A stretch of 16,037 nucleotides of DNA from NCBI RefSeq assembly GCF_020217025.1, contig NZ_JAIWOF010000102.1, positions 1-16,037 on the forward strand. The letters run 5' to 3'. The notes beneath the pieces were generated by a model that saw only the letters and a list, made by a program, of their open reading frames with translations, searched no databases and was not told where the DNA came from. This document shows, piece after piece, positions 1 to 7,494 of the stretch (position 1 is the first letter of the stretch; each line of letters starts with the position of its first letter). A program made the position numbers and the translations under genes. Source of the DNA: Flavobacterium sp. Its GTDB lineage: Bacteria; Bacteroidota; Bacteroidia; Flavobacteriales; Flavobacteriaceae.

Positions 1-120
1 GAGTAAAAACTAAACTTCGGCGAAATTATTGTTTAAAAATCGAAAGTACTAATAAAATTGAGCAAATACAAGAACTTTGCTCTCGTTGCAGTGCACAAAT
101 ACCATTCCAAAAAGATTATG

Positions 121-128
121 TACCTTTG
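121..128 (+). promoter_or_regulatory. Bacteroidota -7 promoter element for the helicase gene
   Basis: TACCTTTG matches the TAnnTTTG -7 consensus of Bacteroidota. It lies 21 bases before the ATG at 150, which puts transcription start at about 133-136 with a short leader. No TTG of a -33 box stands at the usual 17-23 base spacing. The match decides against a TTG start at 126, because that codon lies inside the element. The stretch 1-120 holds no gene I can recognise. Confidence 0.7.
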
Positions 129-149
129 CAAACAATTTTATTTACGCAT

Positions 150-1496
150 ATGAAAACTTTCCTAGAATTCGATTTACCAAAATCATTACAAAAAGCATTA
201 GACGAATTAGGTTTTGTTCACGCTACACCTATTCAAGAAAAATCGCATTCTGTAATTCTTTCAGGAAGAGACATGATGGGAATTGCACAAACCGGAACAG
301 GAAAAACCTTCGCCTATTTGTTACCCATTTTAAAACAATGGAAATTTCAAAATAACGAATCACCAAGAGTAGTTATTTTAGTTCCAACGCGTGAATTAGT
401 TGTACAAGTGGCTGAAGAAGTGGAAAAACTAACCAAATACATGAGTGTGCGAACACTTGGTATTTATGGTGGTGTCAACATCAATACACAACGTAAAGCA
501 TTAGCTGAAGGTGTCGATATTTTAGTCGGAACTCCTGGTCGTGTAATGGATTTAGGTTTAGATGGCGTTTTACGATTTGATGAATTACAAAAATTAGTCA
601 TTGACGAATTTGACGAAATCCTAAACTTAGGTTTCCGTGCGCAATTGACTTCGATTTTATCGATGATGCGTGGCAAAAAACAAAACATCTTATTCTCGGC
701 AACCATGACCGAAGAAGTAGATGCCATGTTAGATGAATATTTCGAATTTCCTGAAGAAGTTTCTTTGGCACAAAGTGGAACTCCGTTAGAACAAATCGAA
801 CAAATTGTATATCAAGTTCCGAATTTCTTGACCAAATTGAATATGTTGAAACATTTGGTTCGTGAAACCGAAGGAATGGATCGTGTGTTAATTTTCGTCA
901 ACAACAAACGTATCGTAGAATTAGTTTCCGAAACCTTAGAAAGCGAATTTCCAGAGCAATTTGGCGTAATTCACTCCAACAAATCGCAAAACTATCGTTT
1001 GAATACGATGGCTGCTTTTCAAGCGGGCGAATTAAGAGGTTTAGTTACTACTGATATTATGGCGCGTGGTTTGGATATTTCCGATATTACGCACGTTATC
1101 AACCTACAATTTACCGAAGAACCAGAAAAATACATGCACCGTATCGGTAGAACCGGTCGTGCTGATAAAACGGGTGTTGCTATAAGTTTGATTTCCCCAA
1201 GTGAAGTGGAACCAAAAATTGAGGTAGAATTATTAATGAATACCGAAATTAAAGAACTTCCTATTCCAGAAGATTTAAAAATAGAAGAACGCTATTTAGA
1301 CTTCGAAAAGGAAAAGAAAAAAATGAAGTTCTTACTAAAAACGCCTAAAAAAGAAGGTGGAGAAGCATTTCACAAGAAAAAAGAAAAAAACACTAAAGTC
1401 AACTTAGGCGGTCCAGGAAAACGTACTCCAAGAAAAACAGAATCCAGAAACCGAGCGGTTGAAAGAAAACGTGCGGAGAAGAAAAAGAAAAGATAA
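150..1496 (+). CDS. DEAD-box family ATP-dependent RNA helicase
   Basis: This encodes a 448-residue cytoplasmic helicase that would unwind RNA duplexes or remodel RNP at the cost of ATP, typically in ribosome assembly, mRNA turnover or cold adaptation. Motifs appear in order: a Q motif ending near Q29, motif I AQTGTGKT (46-53), PTREL (79-83), TPGR (128-131), motif II DEFD (152-155), SAT (183-185), TTDIMARGLDI (300-310) and HRIGRTGR (330-337). A lysine/arginine-rich tail (about 385-448) probably adds non-specific RNA binding. Motif II reads DEFD rather than DEAD; the catalytic D-E and final D are intact, so activity is expected. The ATG at 150 is preferred because the -7 element lies just upstream and the Q-motif region begins at once. 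The exact subfamily (RhlE, DbpA, CshA and so on) cannot be assigned by eye. Confidence 0.95.
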   Translation: MKTFLEFDLPKSLQKALDELGFVHATPIQEKSHSVILSGRDMMGIAQTGTGKTFAYLLPILKQWKFQNNESPRVVILVPTRELVVQVAEEVEKLTKYMSVRTLGIYGGVNINTQRKALAEGVDILVGTPGRVMDLGLDGVLRFDELQKLVIDEFDEILNLGFRAQLTSILSMMRGKKQNILFSATMTEEVDAMLDEYFEFPEEVSLAQSGTPLEQIEQIVYQVPNFLTKLNMLKHLVRETEGMDRVLIFVNNKRIVELVSETLESEFPEQFGVIHSNKSQNYRLNTMAAFQAGELRGLVTTDIMARGLDISDITHVINLQFTEEPEKYMHRIGRTGRADKTGVAISLISPSEVEPKIEVELLMNTEIKELPIPEDLKIEERYLDFEKEKKKMKFLLKTPKKEGGEAFHKKKEKNTKVNLGGPGKRTPRKTESRNRAVERKRAEKKKKR

Positions 1497-1501
1497 TTGT
1501 C

Positions 1502-1520
1502 AATTATTAATTATCAATTC
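1502..1520 (+). repeat. Short AT-rich dispersed repeat, copy 1
   Basis: The 19 bases here agree at 17 positions with the reverse complement of 4715-4733. This copy begins just after the helicase stop codon and includes TTAATTATCAATT. Just before and within it, GATAATT (1492-1498) and AATTATC (1509-1515) form a 7-bp inverted repeat over the stop codon with no following T run, so it is a poor terminator. Its function is unknown. Confidence 0.5.
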
Positions 1521-1528
1521 TATTTTCG

Positions 1529-1536
1529 TACTTTTG
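1529..1536 (+). promoter_or_regulatory. Bacteroidota -7 promoter element for the BatA-like operon
   Basis: TACTTTTG fits TAnnTTTG exactly and lies 17 bases before the ATG at 1554, so the leader would be only about 10-13 nt. No -33 TTG is found at the standard spacing. It indicates that the 1554-5067 genes are transcribed independently of the helicase. Confidence 0.65.
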
Positions 1537-1553
1537 ACAAATTCTAATTATAA

Positions 1554-3479
1554 ATGCAGTTCAAACATCCAGAAATTCTCTACTTCCTTTTTCTGTTGGT
1601 TATACCAATTTTGGTGCATTTATTTCAATTACGTCGTTTTAAAAAAGAATATTTTACTAACGTAAAGCTTCTGAAAGAACTTCAAATTCAAACCCGAAAA
1701 AGTTCTAAAATCAAGAAATGGTTGTTGTTGGCAACACGCTTATTGTTGTTAACTTGTTTGATTTTAGCCTTTGCCCAACCTTTTTTTGACGCCAAAGACA
1801 CCACAAACAAAGGAAACGAACTTATCATTTTATTAGACAACTCGTTTTCGATGCAAGCCAAAGGCGCAAAAGGCGAATTACTCAAACGCAGCATTCAAGA
1901 TTTATTAGAAGAATTACCCGAAAACCAACAATTCTCATTACTTACGAATTCCGAAGTTTTTTGGGATACGGATATCAAATCCATTCAAAAAGAATTGCAG
2001 AATTTAAAATATTCTGCGATATCGTTTCAATTGGATTATTTGATTAATCAAGTCGAAACCAAAAAGAAAAACACTAAGAAAGACTACGTTATCATTACTG
2101 ATGCTATCCAATCCGAAAGTAAAAAAGCATTGGATTTAGCCGAAAATAATGTTGTGTATTTCATCCAATCCGAAGCGCAAAACAAAACCAACATCAGCAT
2201 TGATAAAGTTGCGATTTCACAAGTCCTAGATCAGTTTTACGAACTGAAAATAACGCTTCAAGCTTTTGGAGAAACTGAAAATGAAGTGCCACTTTCTGTT
2301 TTTAGTAACAACAAAGCAATTGCTAAAACCATCGCAAAATTTGAAACGCAAAAGACAGAAATTGCAATCACCATTCCAAAAAACGATTTCCACGGAAACA
2401 TAAGTATCGAAGATAACAGCTTAAGCTACGACAACGATTACTATTTGAGCATTTCAAAACCAGAAAAAGCGAATGTAATTGCCATCGGAAATTCAGATAA
2501 AAACAATTTCTTAAGTCGCATATTCACGGCTGATGAATTTAATTTTCAAAGCACAGAATTAGCTACTTTAGACTACAATCAAATTGAAAATCAAGATGCG
2601 ATTGTATTGAACGAATTGGAAGATTTACCAGTTGCTTTGGGAACGACATTGAAATCGTTTTACGAAAAAGGCGGTAATATTGTTTTAATTCCGAATGCAA
2701 AAAATACACCAAGTCTATTAAATGCTTTTGTGAAAAACTTTGGTGGATTCAACTATTCCCAACTTACAACTTCTGGAAAACAAATCACGAAAATCAACTT
2801 TAATCATCCGTTATATCAAACAGTTTTTGAGAAAAAAGTGAGTAATTTCCAATATCCAAATGTTAAAGAAAGTTTCACTTTATCAGGTATTACGAATATT
2901 TTACAATACGAAGACAATTCAGTTTTCGTGGGTTCGACTACGAATCGATTGGGAACTTTTTACGCTTTTTCGGCACCGATAAACAAACAAAATAGTAACT
3001 TCCAAAATGCGCCATTAATTGTTCCAACCTTCTACAACATGGGACAAAATCAAGGCAAAACCGGAATTAACGCTTACACCATTGGAGAAAACGAAAACCT
3101 AATTTTAGAAACGATTTTAGCCAAAGACGAAGTAGTTTCAGTACAAAAAGAAGGCTATAGTTTCATTCCGATGCAACAAATTTTGAATACCAAATGTAAA
3201 TTATCGTTTGGTGATTATCCTGAAGAAGCAGGAAATTTTGATGTTATAAAAGCGAACAATTCGCTAAAGAAAATCAGCTTCAACTATCCAAGAACCGAAA
3301 GCGATTTAACGCAAGTTTCGACTACCAATTTTGAGAATTTCACTAAAGTAAACAACATAGCCACCGTTCTAAACGACATTGCTTATGAACGCACGAGCAA
3401 TGAAATTTGGAAATGGTTTATCATCGCAACACTACTATTTTTAATAACAGAACTACTAATCCAAAAATTTGTAAAATGA
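1554..3479 (+). CDS. BatA-domain / vWA-like membrane protein
   Basis: This is a 641-residue inner-membrane protein. Two N-terminal hydrophobic segments (about 8-26 and 55-76), separated by a short basic stretch, form the BatA-type N-terminal double-membrane domain. A von Willebrand A-like start follows (ELIILLDNSFSM, 89-100) with a MIDAS-type DxSxS at D95-S97-S99. The long middle part is probably periplasmic and includes a glutamine-amidotransferase-like Rossmann segment around 350-400 (AIVLNELEDLPVALG, then KGGNIVLIPN). A last hydrophobic helix at about 617-638 anchors the C-terminus. This architecture is common in Bacteroidota, sometimes near MoxR/Bat genes; none is present here. Its role (envelope stress, MoxR-linked chaperone) is not established. 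The stop overlaps the next start (ATGA), suggesting translational coupling with the dihydroorotase homologue. Confidence 0.85.
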   Translation: MQFKHPEILYFLFLLVIPILVHLFQLRRFKKEYFTNVKLLKELQIQTRKSSKIKKWLLLATRLLLLTCLILAFAQPFFDAKDTTNKGNELIILLDNSFSMQAKGAKGELLKRSIQDLLEELPENQQFSLLTNSEVFWDTDIKSIQKELQNLKYSAISFQLDYLINQVETKKKNTKKDYVIITDAIQSESKKALDLAENNVVYFIQSEAQNKTNISIDKVAISQVLDQFYELKITLQAFGETENEVPLSVFSNNKAIAKTIAKFETQKTEIAITIPKNDFHGNISIEDNSLSYDNDYYLSISKPEKANVIAIGNSDKNNFLSRIFTADEFNFQSTELATLDYNQIENQDAIVLNELEDLPVALGTTLKSFYEKGGNIVLIPNAKNTPSLLNAFVKNFGGFNYSQLTTSGKQITKINFNHPLYQTVFEKKVSNFQYPNVKESFTLSGITNILQYEDNSVFVGSTTNRLGTFYAFSAPINKQNSNFQNAPLIVPTFYNMGQNQGKTGINAYTIGENENLILETILAKDEVVSVQKEGYSFIPMQQILNTKCKLSFGDYPEEAGNFDVIKANNSLKKISFNYPRTESDLTQVSTTNFENFTKVNNIATVLNDIAYERTSNEIWKWFIIATLLFLITELLIQKFVK

Positions 3480-4735
3480 CGCAAGTTATTCTAAAACAAG
3501 CCAAAATTATCGACGCTTCAAGTCCGTTTCACAACCAAGTGATGGACATTAAAATTGAAAACGGAACGATAACTCAAATAGAAAAAGAAATTTCTGCTAC
3601 TTCTGGGTTTGAAGTGGTAAATATTCCAAACTTACACGTTTCCAAAGGTTGGATGGACAGCTCGGTTTCTTTTGGAGAACCAGGCTACGAAGACCGCGAA
3701 ACCATAGAAAACGGATTAAAAGTCGCAGCTAAAAGCGGATTTACTGCGGTAGCTTTACAACCAAACTCAAATCCAACCATCGACAATCAAGCGCAAGTGC
3801 GATTTGTGTTGGACAGAGCTAAAAATCAAGCGACAACTTTATATCCCATCGGAGCCTTAACAAAAGGTAGCGAAGGCACCGATTTAGCGGAATTATTCGA
3901 CATGAAAAACGCGGGAGCTATTGTTTTCGGAGATTATAAAAAAGCCTTACAAAATGCTAATCTTCAAAAAATTGCGTTGCAATACGTTCAAGATTTCGAT
4001 GGAATGTTGATTGCTTTTTGTCAAGATAGCACTTTAAAAGGAATTGGAATTGCAAATGAAGGCGTTATCAGTACAAAATTAGGTATGAAAGGAATTCCGG
4101 CTTTAGCAGAAGAATTGCAAGTCGCACGTAACTTATTTTTATTAGAATATACAGGCGGAAAATTACATATCCCAACCATTTCAACTCAAGGCAGCATCAA
4201 ATTAATCAAAGAAGCAAAATCAAAAGGATTGCAAGTTACTTGTAGTGTTGCCGTTCACAATTTAGTTTTGAATGACGAAGTATTAATGGGATTTGATACG
4301 AGATACAAAGTATTGCCTCCATTACGCGAAGAAGCTACAAGAAAAGCTTTAGTAGAAGCGGTTTTAGATGGAACGATTGATTGCATTACTTCCGACCACA
4401 ATCCGTTAGACATCGAACATAAGAAATTAGAATTCGATTTAGCGAAGGATGGAACCATCGGTTTAGAAAGTGCATTTGGTGCTTTAATGACAGTTTTACC
4501 ACTTGAAGTTGTAGTTGAAAAATTAAATACTAATAAACTGGTTTTCAATGTAGAAAATCCATCAATAATAAGTAACAACAAAGCCGATATTTCACTATTC
4601 ACAACAGAAGAAAATTGGACATTTGTAAAAGAAAACATCTTATCAAAATCTAAAAATTCGGCTTTCTTAGGACAAAAAATGAAAGGAAAAGCCATCGGAA
4701 TTTACAACAACGGGCAATTGATAATTAACAATTAA
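3476..4735 (+). CDS. Dihydroorotase homologue lacking metal ligands (pseudo-dihydroorotase)
   Basis: This 419-residue protein belongs to the amidohydrolase superfamily, closest by eye to class I dihydroorotase of pyrimidine synthesis. The framework is recognisable: GWMDSSVSFGEPG (58-70), FGD (151-153), FCQD (181-184), HIPTISTQGS (231-240) and IDCITSDHNP (301-310). The expected metal ligands are missing. The HxH of the usual D-x-H-V-H is S63 and S65, the histidine of the HCED-like motif is F181, and the second histidine of HIxHxST is T234. The substrate-binding R of REPG is G67. D153 and D307 remain. It is therefore probably not a dihydroorotase. A known precedent is the inactive PyrC' of Pseudomonas, which supports aspartate carbamoyltransferase structure; a similar scaffold role here is inference. 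The ATG at 3476 overlaps the preceding stop by 4 bases. The frame is intact, so it is under selection, not a pseudogene. Confidence 0.85.
   Translation: MTQVILKQAKIIDASSPFHNQVMDIKIENGTITQIEKEISATSGFEVVNIPNLHVSKGWMDSSVSFGEPGYEDRETIENGLKVAAKSGFTAVALQPNSNPTIDNQAQVRFVLDRAKNQATTLYPIGALTKGSEGTDLAELFDMKNAGAIVFGDYKKALQNANLQKIALQYVQDFDGMLIAFCQDSTLKGIGIANEGVISTKLGMKGIPALAEELQVARNLFLLEYTGGKLHIPTISTQGSIKLIKEAKSKGLQVTCSVAVHNLVLNDEVLMGFDTRYKVLPPLREEATRKALVEAVLDGTIDCITSDHNPLDIEHKKLEFDLAKDGTIGLESAFGALMTVLPLEVVVEKLNTNKLVFNVENPSIISNNKADISLFTTEENWTFVKENILSKSKNSAFLGQKMKGKAIGIYNNGQLIINN
4715..4733 (-). repeat. Short AT-rich dispersed repeat, copy 2 (inverted)
   Basis: CAATTGATAATTAACAATT is the inverted near-copy (17 of 19) of 1502-1520. 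It supplies the last codons (Q-L-I-I-N-N) and reaches into the stop codon of the dihydroorotase homologue, so the C-terminus of that protein is partly built from repeat sequence. Confidence 0.5.
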
Positions 4736-4740
4736 TCGAT

Positions 4741-5067
4741 ATGAAAGAAGAAATAAATAAAGGTAAACAAACAGCAATTGTAAGCTATTTAACTATTGTA
4801 GGGTCAATAATTGCAATATTTATGAATCAAGAAGAAAATCGTAGTGAATTTGCTAGTTTTCATATCAGACAAGCATTAGGCATTTTCTTAACCTTCTTTT
4901 TATTAGGGTATCCTGTTGGTTATTTTGATAATTGGATGGTTTCAGCTTCATTTTGGATATTTATTTTCATACTATGGATTTATGGTTTTATCAATTGTTT
5001 AAATGGTGAAATGAAAATAGTTCCTTTTTTGGGAGAACTATATCAAAAAATTTTCAAATCCTTTTAA
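4741..5067 (+). CDS. Small DUF4870-like membrane protein
   Basis: The product has 108 residues and about three hydrophobic helices (near 13-30, 45-62 and 70-92). The pattern KQTAIVSYLTIVGSIIAIF, a short polar loop with ENRSEFASFH, then IRQALGIFLTF is typical of small DUF4870/Tic20-like membrane proteins in Bacteroidota. Their function is unknown. No catalytic residues are visible. It starts 5 bases after the dihydroorotase homologue with no visible promoter, so it is probably the last gene of that operon. The family assignment rests on pattern recognition only. Confidence 0.75.
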   Translation: MKEEINKGKQTAIVSYLTIVGSIIAIFMNQEENRSEFASFHIRQALGIFLTFFLLGYPVGYFDNWMVSASFWIFIFILWIYGFINCLNGEMKIVPFLGELYQKIFKSF

Positions 5068-5097
5068 CCTTTTAAACGCATAAACTTTTAACCTTTT
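5061..5097 (+). repeat. 13-bp direct repeat before the hydrolase gene
   Basis: CTTTTAACCTTTT occurs exactly twice, at 5061-5073 and 5085-5097, 24 bases apart. The first copy spans the stop codon of the small membrane protein gene; the second ends 8 bases before the next ATG. No TAnnTTTG match is found here, so how the hydrolase gene is transcribed is unclear. The repeat could be a regulator site or a simple tract duplication. Confidence 0.55.
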
Positions 5098-5105
5098 CCA
5101 TTAAA

Positions 5106-5744
5106 ATGAACTTACACTACTTAATTCAAGAACCAAAAGTTAAACACGATAAAAATCCATTATTACTATTATTACACGGTTATGGAAGCAACGAAGAAGA
5201 TTTATTTTCTTTTGCTACCGAATTACCAAATGATAGTTACGTAATTTCAGTTCGTGCCCCTTATGTTTTGCAACCTTACGGTCACGCTTGGTATGCGATT
5301 CATTTTGATGCAGACGAAAATAAGTTTTCAGATAACGTACAAGCAAAACAATCGGTAGAATTAATTGCAGGTTTTATTGACGAAATCGTAAAACAATATC
5401 CAATCGATGCAAAAAATGTAACTTTGATTGGTTTCAGTCAAGGTGCTATTTTAAGTTATGCTACTGCCCTAACCTATCCTGAAAAAGTTGCCAAAGTAGT
5501 GGTGTTAAGTGGTTATTTCAATCAAGAAATTATGCCAGAAGTTATCGATACGAAAGCGATTTCTCATTTAAAGTTCTTTGTTTCTCATGGTTCGGTTGAT
5601 CAAGTGATTCCAGTAGAATGGGCAAGAAAAGCAAAACCTGCTTTAGAAAATTTAGGGATAGAAGTAGAATACCATGAATATCCTGTGGGACATGGCGTAG
5701 CGCCTCAGAATTTCTTTGATTTTAAGAATTGGTTGCAACGATAA
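5106..5744 (+). CDS. Alpha/beta-hydrolase, phospholipase/carboxylesterase family
   Basis: This 212-residue cytoplasmic alpha/beta-hydrolase is of the small carboxylesterase/acyl-protein-thioesterase type (Abhydrolase_2 group). The oxyanion-region motif LLHGYGSNEEDLF sits at 22-34. The nucleophile elbow GFSQGA gives S111, followed by an acid in GSVDQVIPV (D165) and a histidine in VGHGV (H196), so the full triad is in order and at family spacing. Length is normal for the family (about 200-220). It has no signal peptide or membrane segment. The substrate is probably a short-chain or lysophospholipid-like ester, but this cannot be read from the sequence. It is followed at once by a strong terminator and lies convergent to the fasciclin gene. 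Confidence 0.88.
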   Translation: MNLHYLIQEPKVKHDKNPLLLLLHGYGSNEEDLFSFATELPNDSYVISVRAPYVLQPYGHAWYAIHFDADENKFSDNVQAKQSVELIAGFIDEIVKQYPIDAKNVTLIGFSQGAILSYATALTYPEKVAKVVVLSGYFNQEIMPEVIDTKAISHLKFFVSHGSVDQVIPVEWARKAKPALENLGIEVEYHEYPVGHGVAPQNFFDFKNWLQR

Positions 5745-5747
5745 ATT

Positions 5748-5779
5748 AAAAAGCTCTGAACTAAAATTCAGAGCTTTTT
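5748..5779. terminator. Bidirectional intrinsic terminator between convergent genes
   Basis: AAAAAGCTCTGAA (5748-5760) pairs perfectly with TTCAGAGCTTTTT (5767-5779) around a 6-base loop. The A and T runs flanking the GC core give a U tract on either strand, so the hairpin can end both the hydrolase gene and the minus-strand fasciclin gene. Confidence 0.9.
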
Positions 5780-5810
5780 ATTTAACAAACTAAACTAAAC
5801 ATTTTAAGCA

Positions 5811-6380
5811 TTATGATTTAGGTGTTACAACTGTATCCACTACATGAATTACACCATTTTTTTGGTTTACATCGGCAATGGTTACTTTAGCACTATTACC
5901 ATTTTCATCGGTAATATATAAGTCTTTACCTTTCATCCAAGCCGTTAATGTTCCACCGCTAACTGTTTTTAAAGTAGCTTTTCCATTTCCTTTTTTGATA
6001 GCAGCATCAATGTCTTTAGCATTCATTTTTCCTGCTACAACATGATAAGTTAAAATCGTTTGTAACATTTTTAAATTTTCTGGCTTTAATAGCGTTTCAA
6101 CTGTTCCAGCTGGTAATTTAGCAAACGCAGCATTGGTTGGGGCAAAAACGGTGAATGGTCCTTCAGACATTAAAACATCAACTAATCCAGCAGCTTTAAC
6201 AGCAGCAACTAATGTAGTGTGGTCTTTAGAATTAACCGCATTTTCTACAATGTTTTTACTTGGATACATGGGAGCTCCTCCTACTTCAACTGTTTTTTCC
6301 TTCATCTGAGCAAAAGAAGTTGTACCTGCTAATAAACCGAAAGCTACAATTGCAGTAGCGAAAAATTTGTTCGTTTTCAT
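5811..6380 (-). CDS. Secreted fasciclin (FAS1) domain protein
   Basis: This is a 189-residue exported protein. Residues 1-25 form a classical signal peptide: a basic start (MKTNK), a hydrophobic core (FFATAIVAFGLLAG) and a likely cleavage after the A in SFAQ. No lipobox cysteine follows, so it should be periplasmic or secreted and not a lipoprotein. One FAS1 domain covers about 50-189, with the H1-like segment GPFTVFAPTNAAF, then ILTYHVVAGK, and the H2-like segment GVIHVVDTVVTP at the C-terminus. FAS1 domains generally mediate adhesion or binding; the ligand here is unknown. It is a monocistronic minus-strand gene converging on the hydrolase gene. Its upstream region shares the 6381-6497 spacer with tpx; I see no exact TAnnTTTG for it, only TATTTTG about 90 bases upstream. 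Confidence 0.93.
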   Translation of the reverse strand: MKTNKFFATAIVAFGLLAGTTSFAQMKEKTVEVGGAPMYPSKNIVENAVNSKDHTTLVAAVKAAGLVDVLMSEGPFTVFAPTNAAFAKLPAGTVETLLKPENLKMLQTILTYHVVAGKMNAKDIDAAIKKGNGKATLKTVSGGTLTAWMKGKDLYITDENGNSAKVTIADVNQKNGVIHVVDTVVTPKS

Positions 6381-6497
6381 ATTTTATTTTTTAAAGTTTT
6401 ATAATGGCATTTACGCAGAAAATAAAATCATGGTTTTAAAAAAAGGAAAAAATAATATTAAGTTAACAAAATAGGTACACTCTAACCAATTATTCTT

Positions 6498-6505
6498 TAC
6501 TTTTG
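6498..6505 (+). promoter_or_regulatory. Bacteroidota -7 promoter element for tpx
   Basis: TACTTTTG is an exact TAnnTTTG match ending 18 bases before the ATG at 6524. It rules out translation from the in-frame TTG at 6503, which lies within the element. Confidence 0.7.
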
Positions 6506-6523
6506 TTACTCAAAAAAAAAGGT

Positions 6524-7021
6524 ATGGCATCAATTACATTAGGAGGAAATCCAATTCACACAAATGGCGATTTGCCAGCAGTAGGTTCAAAAGCTACTGA
6601 TTTTAATTTAGTAAAAACCGATTTAGGAACAGCAACTTTAGCTGATTTTGCTGGTTCTAAAGTAGTTTTAAACATTTTCCCAAGTATTGATACGGGAACT
6701 TGTGCTGCTTCTGTTAGAAAATTCAATGAAAAGGCAAGTGCTTTAGCAAATACGAAAGTATTATGTATTTCAAGAGATTTACCTTTTGCTCAAAAACGTT
6801 TTTGTGGCGCTGAAGGTTTAGAAAACGTAATCAACTTATCGGATTTTAAAGACGGAAGTTTTGGAAAAAACTACGGTTTAGAAATCACTGACGGTCCTTT
6901 AGCAGGTTTACATTCTCGCGTGGTAATTGTTTTAGATGAAAACGGAACAATTCTTCACGCTGAGCAAGTAAAAGAAATTGCTGACGAGCCAAATTACGAT
7001 GCTGCTTTAGCAGTACTATAA
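6524..7021 (+). CDS. tpx: Thiol peroxidase (Tpx, atypical 2-Cys peroxiredoxin)
   Basis: The product is a 165-residue peroxiredoxin of the Tpx subfamily that would reduce hydrogen and organic peroxides, with thioredoxin as the usual reductant. The peroxidatic cysteine is C60 in [15 protein letters not shown], the Tpx signature. The resolving cysteine is C94 in [10 protein letters not shown], at the spacing expected for the intramolecular disulfide. An extra cysteine, C81, precedes SRDLPF. The N-terminal ITLGGNPI and DFNLVKTDL segments are also typical, and length is normal. It has no signal peptide and so is cytoplasmic. The ATG at 6524 is chosen because it gives the standard Tpx N-terminus and follows the promoter. 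It is monocistronic, with its own terminator. Confidence 0.97.
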   Translation: MASITLGGNPIHTNGDLPAVGSKATDFNLVKTDLGTATLADFAGSKVVLNIFPSIDTGTCAASVRKFNEKASALANTKVLCISRDLPFAQKRFCGAEGLENVINLSDFKDGSFGKNYGLEITDGPLAGLHSRVVIVLDENGTILHAEQVKEIADEPNYDAALAVL

Positions 7022-7027
7022 GAAACT

Positions 7028-7069
7028 AAACTGTCCTAAAGTTGATTATTCAATTTCAGGACAGTTTTT
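7028..7069 (+). terminator. Intrinsic terminator after tpx
   Basis: AAACTGTCCT (7028-7037) pairs with AGGACAGTTT (7058-7067). The interior continues pairing (AAAGTTGA with TCAATTT, one bulge) around a short TTAT loop, and the right arm ends in TTTTT. It is a long, convincing hairpin that separates tpx from the kinase gene. Confidence 0.88.
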
Positions 7070-7086
7070 AAATTTAAACAAACAAA

Positions 7087-7461
7087 ATGAAATTCGAAAA
7101 AGACGAAACCCTTTTCACAGGCCGATTAAAAAGCATGGGATTTGCCTTAAAAGGCGCTATTAAATTAATTACTACTGAGCACAGTGTTATGGTACAATCT
7201 TCTTTGGCTGTACTTATGACATTTGCTGGATTGTACTTTGGCATTAACCGTTATGAATGGATGATGCAAATCTTAGTTTTCGGTTTGGTTTTAGGTATTG
7301 AAGGATTAAATACAGCTGTTGAAAAAATTGCTGATTTTATTCATCCAGATTATCACGAACGCATTGGTTTTATTAAAGATATTGCCGCTGGAGCCGTGTT
7401 TTTTGCAGCCTTAACTGCTATTGCTATCGGATGCATTATTTATTTTCCGTATTTATTTTAA
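7087..7461 (+). CDS. Diacylglycerol kinase / undecaprenol kinase (DgkA family)
   Basis: This 124-residue integral-membrane lipid kinase of the DgkA family phosphorylates diacylglycerol or undecaprenol with ATP and feeds phospholipid or bactoprenol recycling. Three hydrophobic helices lie near 34-52, 60-80 and 100-120. Conserved residues are E31 in the first segment (TTEHS), the signature GIEGLNTAVEKIAD (70-83, with E72, N75 and E79) and KDIAAGAV (97-104). Length is typical (about 120). Sequence alone does not tell the diacylglycerol kinase from the undecaprenol kinase; the proteins named UDPK in Gram-positives and Bacteroidota DgkA look alike here. It lies between the tpx terminator and the ftsK promoter, with no clear promoter of its own in the 17-base gap. 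Confidence 0.92.
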   Translation: MKFEKDETLFTGRLKSMGFALKGAIKLITTEHSVMVQSSLAVLMTFAGLYFGINRYEWMMQILVFGLVLGIEGLNTAVEKIADFIHPDYHERIGFIKDIAAGAVFFAALTAIAIGCIIYFPYLF

Positions 7462-7467
7462 TTTAGC

Positions 7468-7475
7468 TACTTTTG
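7468..7475 (+). promoter_or_regulatory. Bacteroidota -7 promoter element for ftsK and following genes
   Basis: TACTTTTG is an exact TAnnTTTG match in the short gap after the lipid-kinase stop (7461) and 20 bases before the ftsK ATG. It shows that ftsK-lolA-lptF-ribB can be transcribed independently of the kinase gene. Confidence 0.68.
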
Positions 7476-7494
7476 TAAAAATTGTTCCGTTTAC

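Noticed and set aside
3..149. The helicase reading frame stays open to the left edge, suggesting a longer N-terminus or fusion (it contains LCSRC).
   Set aside because: A good -7 promoter element at 121-128 lies inside this stretch, and the ATG at 150 gives the normal DEAD-box N-terminus; the upstream openness is probably chance.
4255..4695. A 146-codon open frame on the minus strand.
   Set aside because: It lies wholly inside the dihydroorotase homologue, is low-complexity (Ser/Phe-rich) and resembles no family.
5811..6380. The fasciclin protein as an outer-membrane lipoprotein.
   Set aside because: There is no cysteine at the signal-peptide end (SFAQ followed by M), so no lipobox.
6381..6497. 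A minus-strand promoter for the fasciclin gene at TATTTTG.
   Set aside because: It is one base short of TAnnTTTG and about 90 bases from the start codon; not strong enough to call.
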